Origin: Aequoribacter fuscus
GTDB lineage: Bacteria; Pseudomonadota; Gammaproteobacteria; Pseudomonadales; Halieaceae
Direction of reading: 5' to 3'
Assembly (NCBI RefSeq): GCF_009910365.1
Contig: NZ_CP036423.1
Location: 1,798,001-1,862,000 of the forward strand
Length of the DNA: 64,000 nucleotides
In this document: positions 38,929-47,644 of the stretch, piece by piece
Layout of the letters: each line of letters starts with the position of its first letter
Position numbering within the stretch: the stretch's first letter is position 1
The notes under the pieces: model-generated
The model's input: the letters and a program-made list of their open reading frames with translations, nothing else
What the model was told of the DNA's origin: nothing
The model's database searches: none
Program-made: the position numbers and the translations under genes

Positions 38929-39864
38929 ATGCATATTTTGACAAAGATCATCCTTTGGCTGTTCGCACTGGTCGTCGTGATAACCGCCATACCCTATGGC
39001 TACGTCTTACTGACCACCGCACCGCTCGACCGAGCTGAGCAAGACACTCTAGGCGGTTTATACTTGGATACCAAGCAAGGACGGTTATCGTATACACGTG
39101 ACGGCGACGAGAACGCGCCAGCAGTGATTCTGGTTCACGGCTTCAGCACGCCTAAATTTGTTTGGAATCAAGTAAAACCTGAGCTCGTCAATGCTGGCTT
39201 TGAAGTCATTACCTTTGATCATTTGGGACGCGGTTTCTCTGACCGCCCCAAAGGCCCCTACGACAGCAATTTATATCGCCAGGAACTTCTGGACGTCATC
39301 GAAGGGCTCGACTTAAACACACCAGTAAGTATGGTTGGCTACTCTATGGGCGGCGCCAACGTCATTGATTTTGCTGCAGAGTACCCAGAACACGTTAAAC
39401 AACTTGTTTTAATCGCGCCTGCTGGCTACATGGGTAATTCAGGCTCGCTAAGCACTCTAGCCAAGCCAATACTCGGTGACTATATCGCCACCGTATTTGG
39501 TAAAGAGTACGCAATAAAATCCATCCGCGAAGAGGTCAATTCGGGCGCGGCGCCCGCCGAGATGTTGCCCTTGTTTGAACAACAAGCGTCGTATCACGGG
39601 TATACCAACGCTTTGTTATCTACTTTGCGACATTACCCGATGGGTGCCATGTCAGAGCGCTATCAGATAGTGGGTCGAACCAACATCCCAGTTCACGCGA
39701 TTTGGGGCACAGCAGATCAAGTGGTCCCCTACTGTGGCTTGGCAGAAATGGCGGAAGACGTGCCACAGTTAACCTCGACAACCTTAGATGAAGGCAACCA
39801 CAACATTACGTATGCGCGAGCGAGGGAAGTGACAAGGGCTTTACTGGATGCACTTGCCCCCTGA
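38929..39864 (+). CDS. Membrane-anchored alpha/beta hydrolase
   Basis: 311 residues. A single N-terminal helix (about 5-28) anchors an alpha/beta-hydrolase domain with the oxyanion motif VHGFS, nucleophile Ser139 in GYSMGG, Asp263 (GTADQVVP) and His291 (GNHNITY). The catalytic triad is complete. The domain probably faces the periplasm. Esterase, lipase or C-C hydrolase roles are all possible. AGGGTG precedes the ATG. Confidence 0.85.
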   Translation: MHILTKIILWLFALVVVITAIPYGYVLLTTAPLDRAEQDTLGGLYLDTKQGRLSYTRDGDENAPAVILVHGFSTPKFVWNQVKPELVNAGFEVITFDHLGRGFSDRPKGPYDSNLYRQELLDVIEGLDLNTPVSMVGYSMGGANVIDFAAEYPEHVKQLVLIAPAGYMGNSGSLSTLAKPILGDYIATVFGKEYAIKSIREEVNSGAAPAEMLPLFEQQASYHGYTNALLSTLRHYPMGAMSERYQIVGRTNIPVHAIWGTADQVVPYCGLAEMAEDVPQLTSTTLDEGNHNITYARAREVTRALLDALAP

Positions 39865-39917
39865 AAGTCATATAAATCAAACGTCGTTGCTTGCCGCGGG
39901 TGTTGCGCGTCTGGTCA

Positions 39918-40127
39918 CTATTCTGACGCCGTCTGGGAAATCGGCATGGAAATCTGATGCAAGGATTCGAGAGGAGAAACGGCCCGCAACAATTGCACTT
40001 CAATCAAGCGCTCGATGAGTCGACGCTGATAGTCCGAATCTGGTGTTTCGTTGGACTTATCATTCTGGCCGCACCCTGCCAGTAGCATAGAAATTCCAAC
40101 GGACGCGAATAACAGTCTGCGAGACAT
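39918..40127 (-). CDS. Small hypothetical lipoprotein
   Basis: 69 residues with a clean lipoprotein signal (MSRRLLFASVGISMLLAGC) and a short polar mature part of 51 residues ending in ISMPISQTASE. AAGG lies nine bases before the ATG. I recognise no family. It precedes the converging hydrolase gene by 53 bases and may be the last member of the operon running from 43026. Confidence 0.6.
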   Translation of the reverse strand: MSRRLLFASVGISMLLAGCGQNDKSNETPDSDYQRRLIERLIEVQLLRAVSPLESLHQISMPISQTASE

Positions 40128-40255
40128 TACGAATACCTTACTTCCCAGCGCTTAGTCTTTCACAATTAAATAACACCTGCAATGCTAAGACATGACGTTC
40201 ATTGGCAAACCTAACCTAACCGATACAACGGATTCCGCGCCGGCATTTACTGCAG

Positions 40256-40747
40256 CTAGTCAGCGTCTTGATCGAGCAAGCCTGCTTGACGCCTCAGCAG
40301 CAACCATTGCGACCCCGCTCGTTGCCATACGTGCCAGTACCGAGAAGTCACAGACTCAAATTCATCGCTTTGCCCCTGAGTTCGAACCGTACCCCAGATG
40401 AGCGTGCGATCAGCCGCCGAGTAAAAATAACGGTCGCCTAACTCGAAGCGCTCGACTAGCTTGGGACTTTGCCTTAAGTATTCGAGCAGGCGATGTTTGC
40501 TCAGCTCTGTTTGGTAATGCGTTAAGTACCTAAAGTCTTCATGCAACAGATCAGCGATAGAGGTAGAGTCTGACGCAAGACGCGCAAAGTACTCGGCATC
40601 CAACGCCAAAACAAAAGCGCTTTGAGAACTTTCATCAGTCGCCTCGGCAGCATTGATCGAGCACGAGACCGCAGCGAAACAGACAGCGACTATCAAAGCG
40701 CACAGCGACAGGCAGCTGCGCCTATCACGACGAATCGATACGGACAT
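40256..40747 (-). CDS. Exported NTF2/SnoaL-like (DUF4440-type) protein
   Basis: 163 residues. The signal segment SLCALIVAVCFAAVSC suggests a lipoprotein. The mature part has the cone-fold pattern of DUF4440 proteins: FVLALDAEYFARLASDSTSIADLLHEDFRYLTH at the start and RYWHVWQRAGSQWLLLRRQA at the end. No catalytic function is evident. I chose ATG 40747 (MSVSIRRDRR), with GGAG six bases upstream, because it gives a normal signal length. ATGs at 40783 and 40813 are alternatives. Confidence 0.6.
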   Translation of the reverse strand: MSVSIRRDRRSCLSLCALIVAVCFAAVSCSINAAEATDESSQSAFVLALDAEYFARLASDSTSIADLLHEDFRYLTHYQTELSKHRLLEYLRQSPKLVERFELGDRYFYSAADRTLIWGTVRTQGQSDEFESVTSRYWHVWQRAGSQWLLLRRQAGLLDQDAD

Positions 40748-40823
40748 CTCCCGCTCCACTATCCGATCAACAACACGATGCATATCGCCCTCTTTAGAGT
40801 GAATGACTTTCATAGCGTCTGGC

Positions 40824-41879
40824 TCAGTCAAGCTTGCTCAAAAACGCCACACTATCCAATTCTAACGCTTGCCAACCGGGACGCTCGGCCATCACCGCAA
40901 ACATTTCATCACCTCGCTCCGTGCGCTCGACTAACATGCTAGAGAACACCGCCATAATCAGCCCAGAAATAGCCTGTAGCCGATATTCCCGCAGCAATGC
41001 GTCGCGATCAAAGATCGCACCCGCTTGCTCTAGAGTAGCAAAGTAACATTCAACCAGAGCCATTTCGTTCACTCGTCGCTCACTCCGATCGGCGATGCTC
41101 GTTCCGATAAAGTAGGCCACGTCCTTCATGGGGCACCCCATGCCCAGCGTCTGCCAATCCAACACGAAAGGACGTTCTCCGCTTGATCCAAACAGTGAGT
41201 TGTCCAGACGAAAGTCGCCGTGAACAAGTGTCACCAAGGGTGATTGGCGTTGTTCCAAGGCTACATAGTGCTCGGCAACAACATCGCCCATTGCCAAAAT
41301 CTCGGCGTCGAGCCGGTTCTCATATCGAGCCTTAAACTGGGGCCAAAACTCTGCATAAAGGGCGATGCGAATCGCCCGCATAGCTTGATCTTTTGCAAAC
41401 AAACGGTGCGCAGCCAGGGACTCATCACCTATGAAAGGGGCGTGAAGGTGAGCTAATTCTTTGACGCCTGCAACGACCTGCGCGAGGCTAGCACCTTGGA
41501 GCTGATCTCCTTGACAAGCTGGCGAGCAATCCTGCAAAAGCAATTGAAAATTGCCCGTATCGGCATCGAACCAACTGCCAAAATACTCAGGACAATGAAT
41601 GTTCGAACGAACCCGCAGCTCTTCATACCAGAGCAATTCTTTTTCGTACAAGCCAAACTCCAGACTGGTAGCTCGACTGGTCGGATCCTGGCTTGGACAT
41701 TTCACGACCACAGAGCTTGGCGTGGACTGACCGGGATCGGCCCACTGCAGACGTCCACGATAACTTGCCGCGACCTGCCCTGTTCCCACCGAGTCCCAAA
41801 CGATAGCCTCAAGCTTCCCTGGCGTCGCACCCAGACAGCGTTCGACCCATCCCAAAGAGACCTGCGGCTGTGACATCAT
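40824..41879 (-). CDS. APH-fold phosphotransferase (EcKL/aminoglycoside-kinase-like)
   Basis: 351 residues. The kinase core is visible: VVVKCPS with the ATP lysine, LLLQDCSPACQGDQLQG at the hinge, catalytic loop HGDFRLDNSLF and metal-binding VLDWQ. This pattern belongs to the APH superfamily, close to the ecdysteroid-kinase-like group. Bacterial members often sit with acyl-CoA genes and their substrates are mostly unknown; antibiotic resistance is not implied. The start at 41879 has AAGGAACGCG upstream. The next gene in the operon lies 40 bases upstream. Confidence 0.8.
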   Translation of the reverse strand: MMSQPQVSLGWVERCLGATPGKLEAIVWDSVGTGQVAASYRGRLQWADPGQSTPSSVVVKCPSQDPTSRATSLEFGLYEKELLWYEELRVRSNIHCPEYFGSWFDADTGNFQLLLQDCSPACQGDQLQGASLAQVVAGVKELAHLHAPFIGDESLAAHRLFAKDQAMRAIRIALYAEFWPQFKARYENRLDAEILAMGDVVAEHYVALEQRQSPLVTLVHGDFRLDNSLFGSSGERPFVLDWQTLGMGCPMKDVAYFIGTSIADRSERRVNEMALVECYFATLEQAGAIFDRDALLREYRLQAISGLIMAVFSSMLVERTERGDEMFAVMAERPGWQALELDSVAFLSKLD

Positions 41880-41919
41880 CGCGTTCCTTTTTTGTTGTTG
41901 GCTAATGGAAAATGACGCT

Positions 41920-43026
41920 TCATGAGCGGTGAACGTCCAACCCCTCGCCCATACCCGTGGGCGCGTGTGCACCAACAAACATCTGCTCTACAACACCGGT
42001 CCCTTGATGAATCGCACCCTGAAATTCCAAAGTGACATCAGATATCGCTTGAATGTGGAGAAAACGTGGATCCAATGAGCATTGATGCACATCCCACGTG
42101 TCGTGCGTAACTGCCAGGTCGCCGTGATCAGTGCCATGGCCCCATTCAGGATGCATGTAGCCAAGCCCTGGCATAAAAAAGGTCGCGGTCGGTCGGAACG
42201 TCAGCACCGCGTCGCCCTGCTCTGACTGACACAACGCTCTCAGCTCTTTGATTTTGCGGCTTGAAGGCCCCTCCCACTCGTACTGGTATGCCACTTCGTC
42301 AAATTTAATGATATCGCCATCAATCGCTTGAATGGCGCCTAAGCGATTCCAAGGTCGTCCGTATTCGTCATCATTAGTGTGCGAAAACGCCACGTAGTCA
42401 TCAAAGTTGCACGGGTTCCACAACCAAAAAAACTGCGATAAGCCTCCCGCGGCTGGCGGCTGGGGGTCGGGCAAGCCAACTGGGCGGATGCCCCAACTAC
42501 GATCACGCGTACCTCGGACCTTGCGTCCGTCAAGTTCAGAACGATTGCCATCGACACTGATAAAGCCCGACCACTCAACATTTTGGGTCATTCGGGTGTA
42601 ATCCATTAGCGAACGCGTCCCAATACGGCGGGTAAACCGAGGCTCCTCCACCGGTGCATGACGTGCCGTCATCGTGACATCGATAGTCATTCCACTATCG
42701 TTGTCAGCCAACACAATACGTGACTGACGCAGTGGCTGCTCGATATGAATTGACAAGGGACCGACTTGCAAGACCGAGCGCTCGCCTTGCATGCGTTTAC
42801 TGGCGCGAACATTGTGTTGCTTGCCACCGTGCAAAATACTGACGGCACCATCCATGATGTCTAAGTTGGGGTATACGCCAAAGGCTATCGCGAAAAAGAT
42901 TTCACCGTCAGGTGAATACCCATTAAAGAAGTAACGATCGTAAAAATTGCGATCGGTGCCTGCATAGGCCATGGGTTCTGGGGTTTGGTGAAAGGGGTAT
43001 TCGTCAGCGCCGGTGATCATATTCAT
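41920..43026 (-). CDS. Conserved hypothetical protein, possibly AttH/CrtC-like
   Basis: 368 residues, no signal, rich in beta-strand-like segments and aromatic residues (RNFYDRYFFNGYSPDGEIFF, GTRDRSWGIRPVG, FFWLWNPCNFDDYVAF). The GxRDRSWG motif and layout recall AttH/hydroxyneurosporene-synthase-like lipocalin proteins. That is a resemblance by eye only. It is co-transcribed with the APH kinase, an association I believe is common. AAGG precedes ATG 43026; ATG 43020 is possible. The function is unknown. Confidence 0.55.
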   Translation of the reverse strand: MNMITGADEYPFHQTPEPMAYAGTDRNFYDRYFFNGYSPDGEIFFAIAFGVYPNLDIMDGAVSILHGGKQHNVRASKRMQGERSVLQVGPLSIHIEQPLRQSRIVLADNDSGMTIDVTMTARHAPVEEPRFTRRIGTRSLMDYTRMTQNVEWSGFISVDGNRSELDGRKVRGTRDRSWGIRPVGLPDPQPPAAGGLSQFFWLWNPCNFDDYVAFSHTNDDEYGRPWNRLGAIQAIDGDIIKFDEVAYQYEWEGPSSRKIKELRALCQSEQGDAVLTFRPTATFFMPGLGYMHPEWGHGTDHGDLAVTHDTWDVHQCSLDPRFLHIQAISDVTLEFQGAIHQGTGVVEQMFVGAHAPTGMGEGLDVHRS

Positions 43027-43190
43027 AAACCTTATTATTCTGTGAGACAAGTAGCCTATCGCATGTCATTAACGGACTTCCAGCTCTATTTCGATGCCCT
43101 TTAGTCATCGACCGATAGCCGCGATTGATTGAAGTTTTTACCTCGTCCAGTATGATCGAACGACGCATAAAAAATCTAGGACTTACACGC

Positions 43191-44723
43191 ATGTCACAGG
43201 AATACCGGTTTCCAAAAGAAGAAACAGCGGCGGAACGCTGGGCCCGTTTTACCCCCATCAATACTGGCGACGACTATATCGCGAGCCTCAGAGGTCGCGA
43301 TGTCAAAGTTTACTTATTCGGCGAGCAGATAGCAGAACCGGTAGATCACCCGATTATTCGCCCATCCATCAATTCGCTGCGAATGACCTACGATCTTGCT
43401 ATCGAGGATCCAGAGCTCGCAACAGCGCACTCCTCTCTAATTGACGCCACGGTGAACCGTTTTCTGCATATTGTCGAGTCACCCAACGATCTCGTCATGA
43501 AAAATAAAATGCAGCGTCGCATGGGCCAACTGACAGGCACCTGCTTCCAGCGTTGTGCAGGGCTAGACACGATCAGTGTTCTGCACTCAATCACCTACGA
43601 TATTGATCAAAAGCACGGCACAACATATCACCAACGCTATTTAGACTTCATTAAACAGGCGCAAAAGCACAATATTATTATCGGCGCCGGCATGACCGAT
43701 CCGAAAGGTGACCGCAGCAAGCGACCCGCCGAGCAGGCAGACCCCGATCTTTTTATGCATGTCACACGCCGAACCGACAAAGGTTTGTACGTAAAAGGCG
43801 CCAAAGCACATATGACAGGCGGCTTAAACTCGCACTGGATCTGCGTGATGCCTACTCAGAATATGTTAGAGGGCGACAAAGACTATGCGGTTATCGGCAT
43901 GGTACCGGGTGATGCGGCGGGCCTAACCTACGTTTATGGTCGCCAATCTTGCGATACCCGCGCAATGGAGGCGGGCGATATCGATAAGGGGAATGCGCAG
44001 TACGGAGGTCAAGAAACTCTGGTTATGTTTGACGACGTATTCATTCCCTGGGAGCACGTGCTAATGGACGGCGAATACGAATTCGCGCAAGAGCTAGTAA
44101 CACGCTTTACCGCTTACCATCGCGCCAGCTACGTCTGTAAAACGGGCTTGGGTGATGTCATGGTAGGTGCCGCCGCAAGCATCGCTGAGTACAATGGCGC
44201 AGACAAAGCCAGTCACATCAAAGACAAGCTCGTAGAAATGACCCACCTGAACGAAACGATTTATTCGTCAGGAATTGCATCGTCCTATGAGGCCAAGCAA
44301 CTACCCTCGGGCATTTTCATGAATGACCCACTGCTTGCAAACATCTGTAAGCACAACGTCACGCGCTTCCCTTACGAAATTTCTCGTCTGGCGCAAGATT
44401 TAGCCGGCGGAGTCATGGTGACCCTACCTTCTGAAGCTGACTTTAATAGCCCTGAAATGGGCGAACTACTCAAAAAATACTTTCAAGGTCGTAGCGACAT
44501 TTCGACTGAAGATCGAACGCGTATGCTACGTTTAATCGAAAACATGACACTGGGACGCAATGCGGTAGGCTATCTGACGGAGTCGATGCACGGTGCCGGC
44601 TCTCCTCAAGCCCAGCGCATCCAAATTACTCGGGGTATGGATGTCGAACGCAAAAAGCAGTACGCCAAAGACCTCGCGGGGATTATTGCAACCGATCGTT
44701 CAGCCAGTGACGTTGCCAATTAG
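43191..44723 (+). CDS. HpaB-superfamily flavoprotein with 4-hydroxybutyryl-CoA-dehydratase-type Fe-S ligands
   Basis: 510 residues of the 4-hydroxyphenylacetate 3-hydroxylase/AbfD superfamily, with acyl-CoA-dehydrogenase-like architecture. It contains GTCFQRCAG (Cys118, Cys122) and YHRASYVCKTGLGDV (His310, Tyr314, Cys316). AbfD binds its 4Fe-4S cluster with Cys99, Cys103, His292 and Cys299. The spacing between the second cysteine and the histidine differs by only one residue, and the last cysteine is one residue nearer. No HpaC-type flavin reductase gene is close. I therefore favour a dehydratase-like enzyme over a monooxygenase. The start at 43191 has TAGGA upstream. Confidence 0.75.
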   Translation: MSQEYRFPKEETAAERWARFTPINTGDDYIASLRGRDVKVYLFGEQIAEPVDHPIIRPSINSLRMTYDLAIEDPELATAHSSLIDATVNRFLHIVESPNDLVMKNKMQRRMGQLTGTCFQRCAGLDTISVLHSITYDIDQKHGTTYHQRYLDFIKQAQKHNIIIGAGMTDPKGDRSKRPAEQADPDLFMHVTRRTDKGLYVKGAKAHMTGGLNSHWICVMPTQNMLEGDKDYAVIGMVPGDAAGLTYVYGRQSCDTRAMEAGDIDKGNAQYGGQETLVMFDDVFIPWEHVLMDGEYEFAQELVTRFTAYHRASYVCKTGLGDVMVGAAASIAEYNGADKASHIKDKLVEMTHLNETIYSSGIASSYEAKQLPSGIFMNDPLLANICKHNVTRFPYEISRLAQDLAGGVMVTLPSEADFNSPEMGELLKKYFQGRSDISTEDRTRMLRLIENMTLGRNAVGYLTESMHGAGSPQAQRIQITRGMDVERKKQYAKDLAGIIATDRSASDVAN

Positions 44724-44726
44724 AGC

Positions 44727-44753
44727 GGCCTTGGTGTGATCCACGCCAAGGCC
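44727..44753. terminator. Stem-loop between convergent genes
   Basis: GGCCTTGG (44727-44734) pairs with CCAAGGCC (44746-44753), with an inner GTG/CAC extension. It fills the 38-base gap between the HpaB-superfamily gene and the converging cytochrome gene. There is no T-run, but the stem is strong and well placed for both directions. Confidence 0.6.
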
Positions 44754-44761
44754 CCACCCCA

Positions 44762-47632
44762 TCAAGCATCTTTGCGCTTCGCCGGAATCGTTTGACCATC
44801 CCGGTTAATAATCAAGCTTTCCGCAGGACCATCACTTGAACGAATAAACTCCACCGTCATGGGCGTATCTCCGCCTTCCACGGCGAATAAATTCTTGCCT
44901 CTGGGAGTGAGCACCCCATTCCCGGCCATGCCCGCACTCATCGTCAAACCCTCGGGCTCTTCGGTAATATTGATCGTAATGAAAGAGACCGAATATTTAC
45001 CCAAATAGGGCCCAAAACCACGATCAAAAGGCACCTTCTCGAGGTCTGCAACGGTCCATGGCTGTTTCCTGTCTTGCGAGGCCGCGCGGATTGAAGCTGC
45101 ATCTGCCACCGATACCGACGTCGCCATATTGCCCCATGATCGGCGCAAGTAGGTCATCAAGCCCGCCAGGGTCTCGTCGTCAAGATCCGAAATGTGACCA
45201 TGCGCCGGCATCACACCGTTCCACTCTTTACCTTCGACAATCAAAGGACCCGCCATGCCTTGCAGAATGATGCGACCTAACCACTCTGGAGGGCCCGTCA
45301 CCCACTCTACGCCCGCGAGAGGTGGCGCTAGACCCGCTAAGCCAGCACCGTCTGTTCCGTGACAACCCGCGCACCGCATGTAAAAGGTCTCGCCTTTTGC
45401 CATCAGGGCTTTTTGCTCGGGTGTTAAGGGGTCTACCCCTGCTGCTAGAAGATCACCGGGCCACGTAAAGGCGGGATGCGCGTCTCTGCGTGCCTCAGCT
45501 AAAACTTTGGAGTCAACCTGTGCGGTGAATATCGTAGGTGCCGACTCTAGCAAGGCCGGATGAAACCCCGGGACACGCGACAGTTTGCTAAGCCCATCTA
45601 ACATCGCAATCTGCTGCCATTCTTGCGCCCCAGTTGCCGATTCGATCACGGCGATGAGCTGACCCAAAGCCTCGGGAGCAGGCTCTTCACTCTTCAAGTC
45701 ACCACGCAACTGACGGTAGGCGTACGCCGCCAAATCAGACAACAACGCGTGCTTACCCTGTGACGCCTCTTGCATCGAGGCATCAGCCAGTAGGTTACGC
45801 AAAAATCCAAGTTCCTGCTCAGCAACCGCAACCACAACTGCCTGACGCACAAAGGCATTGTCGATGTGCTGATAGACAAGTTGCTTGAGTACATCGGACA
45901 CCGAGGGGTTCTCAACTTGATCCGACACGGCGATAGCCCACTGCATGGCAACCAGTGGTGACATACCTTGCGCAGTGTCCGCTAGCTCTAGCAAGGATTC
46001 AGTATTGAGCAGCGACGAGCCTGCTCTCAGGGCGTGAATTTGACGCCAAGGATCGTCGACTGCAAAGGCAGACGCCACCACCTTGTCATCGAGTTCACCG
46101 CGGCCCTCGAGGGTCCATAGGGCATGAATCGCCGCAAGCGTTTTACCACCTAAGACCACAGCCTGAAGGTCCGCTGCCACATCGGCCTCGCTCGCAATTA
46201 ACAAACGCTGCGCCGTGTCGCGCGTCCAACCATTATCCGAGCCCAAGAGTTCTACCAGCTCTAAAGCCGATTTAGTGCCTAGATTGGGGAGAGGCATGCG
46301 AGGCTTACCCTCCTCATGCGTCACGCGCCAGATCCGACCTTTCCCCACCGGTTTATCAAGGTGACGCTGTAATATTTGCGCTCGAAGCTCGTCGCTCATG
46401 TAGTACGAGTCCTGGATAATGCCGCGGTACATATCAACGATATATAGCGCACCATCGGGGCCGTTAAACGCATCAACGGGTCTGAAACGCTCGTCGGTTG
46501 ACCCTAAAAAGTCTCGTTCACCCCATTGCTCATCGGCATAGAGCTGCTGGGTGGCCTTTAGGCTCATCCCCTCGTCACTCAAACGAAACTGCGACACGAC
46601 ATTACCGGCGCTTTCAGGGATAAACACATCGCGGCTAAAACGCTCAGGGAATTGATCGCCTCGATAGACAGCCAATCCACTCACGCCGGTGGACTTGTTC
46701 AAACGCCCATCTTCACGCAAAGTGCCTTCGATATAAGCTCGGTTGACGCCAGGATTAACGCGGACCGAATATACCAAACTCGTTTCAGTCAGATTTTCTT
46801 CGATACCCTGATACTTTCTTTCTCCACCAGCGGCGAACAGATCCTCACCAAAAAATAAATCCCCCTGTAGCCAGGTCGAGTTGTGGTTGTAAAACAAGCG
46901 TCCGAGGTCGTCTTTGGCAATACCCCACTGACCCCGTTTAGGGCCCATGCGCACCTCTAACTCGCCATTGCGATAGCGAAAGCTCCGTGCCGATTTCGAG
47001 TTATACAACCAGTTATCGATGCCCGCCAGAAGGCCATTTTCCATGTGTTCGACGTTCGCTTTACCCACATCGGGCCCGTAATCGCCAATGCGCTCTGGCT
47101 GATCACATACCGCGTTGGGCTCAGGCAGTCGGCACAACCATAAATCGGGCGGTACGCCGACCAAAATGCCTTCGTTAACGACCGCCACCGCGCGCGGATT
47201 GATGAGCTTGTCCATAAAGACCTCTGACTCATCCATAACGCCATCGCCATCGATGTCACTCAAACGCACGATCTGCCCTACAGGGTCATTTTTACCGTTG
47301 CCAAAAATATCAGGCATGTAACCGCGCATTTCCACGACGTAAAGACGACTGTACTCATCCCACGCCATTGCAACAGGGTCTTCTACCAATGGCTCGAATG
47401 CGACCAGTTCAATGTTAAACCCCGGCGCGATACGAAAGGCCTTCAAGGCCTCCTGCGGGTTTAAAATGGGGGCTGGCTCAGTGTCGAGCTGGGTGTAATC
47501 AAGTGTAGATTCCACCTCTGACCCCTGCGGGTCACTGTCTGCCGATGGCGCCTCGCCAGACGAGCAAGCAGCCACCAAAAGAAATGCGGCGAACACAGCG
47601 ATACGCTTTGCCATAGTGTTATTGATTTGCAT
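44762..47632 (-). CDS. PVC-type membrane-bound dehydrogenase/cytochrome c lipoprotein
   Basis: 956 residues. A lipoprotein signal (LLVAACSSG) is followed by a beta-propeller sugar-dehydrogenase-like domain (about 65-430: MAWDEYSRLYVVEMRGYMPD, FNGPDGALYIVDMYRG). A HEAT-like helical region comes next, then a monoheme cytochrome c with CAGCH (Cys754-His758) and a likely axial Met808 (GVMPAHG). A C-terminal beta region closes the chain. This architecture is best known from Planctomycetes-Verrucomicrobia sugar clusters. The start at 47632 has AAAGGGTG upstream. It is the last gene of the five-gene minus-strand operon, 12 bases after the TonB receptor, and could be its periplasmic electron-transfer step. 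Confidence 0.85.
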   Translation of the reverse strand: MQINNTMAKRIAVFAAFLLVAACSSGEAPSADSDPQGSEVESTLDYTQLDTEPAPILNPQEALKAFRIAPGFNIELVAFEPLVEDPVAMAWDEYSRLYVVEMRGYMPDIFGNGKNDPVGQIVRLSDIDGDGVMDESEVFMDKLINPRAVAVVNEGILVGVPPDLWLCRLPEPNAVCDQPERIGDYGPDVGKANVEHMENGLLAGIDNWLYNSKSARSFRYRNGELEVRMGPKRGQWGIAKDDLGRLFYNHNSTWLQGDLFFGEDLFAAGGERKYQGIEENLTETSLVYSVRVNPGVNRAYIEGTLREDGRLNKSTGVSGLAVYRGDQFPERFSRDVFIPESAGNVVSQFRLSDEGMSLKATQQLYADEQWGERDFLGSTDERFRPVDAFNGPDGALYIVDMYRGIIQDSYYMSDELRAQILQRHLDKPVGKGRIWRVTHEEGKPRMPLPNLGTKSALELVELLGSDNGWTRDTAQRLLIASEADVAADLQAVVLGGKTLAAIHALWTLEGRGELDDKVVASAFAVDDPWRQIHALRAGSSLLNTESLLELADTAQGMSPLVAMQWAIAVSDQVENPSVSDVLKQLVYQHIDNAFVRQAVVVAVAEQELGFLRNLLADASMQEASQGKHALLSDLAAYAYRQLRGDLKSEEPAPEALGQLIAVIESATGAQEWQQIAMLDGLSKLSRVPGFHPALLESAPTIFTAQVDSKVLAEARRDAHPAFTWPGDLLAAGVDPLTPEQKALMAKGETFYMRCAGCHGTDGAGLAGLAPPLAGVEWVTGPPEWLGRIILQGMAGPLIVEGKEWNGVMPAHGHISDLDDETLAGLMTYLRRSWGNMATSVSVADAASIRAASQDRKQPWTVADLEKVPFDRGFGPYLGKYSVSFITINITEEPEGLTMSAGMAGNGVLTPRGKNLFAVEGGDTPMTVEFIRSSDGPAESLIINRDGQTIPAKRKDA

Positions 47633-47644
47633 TATTAGCACCCT

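Noticed and set aside
40824-41879. Aminoglycoside resistance kinase
   Set aside because: Only the general APH fold is visible; the hinge and catalytic loop resemble EcKL-type kinases and the context is metabolic.
43191-44723. Calling this gene 4-hydroxyphenylacetate 3-monooxygenase (hpaB)
   Set aside because: It carries the AbfD Fe-S ligand set and no flavin reductase gene is nearby, so the specific hpaB name is not supported.
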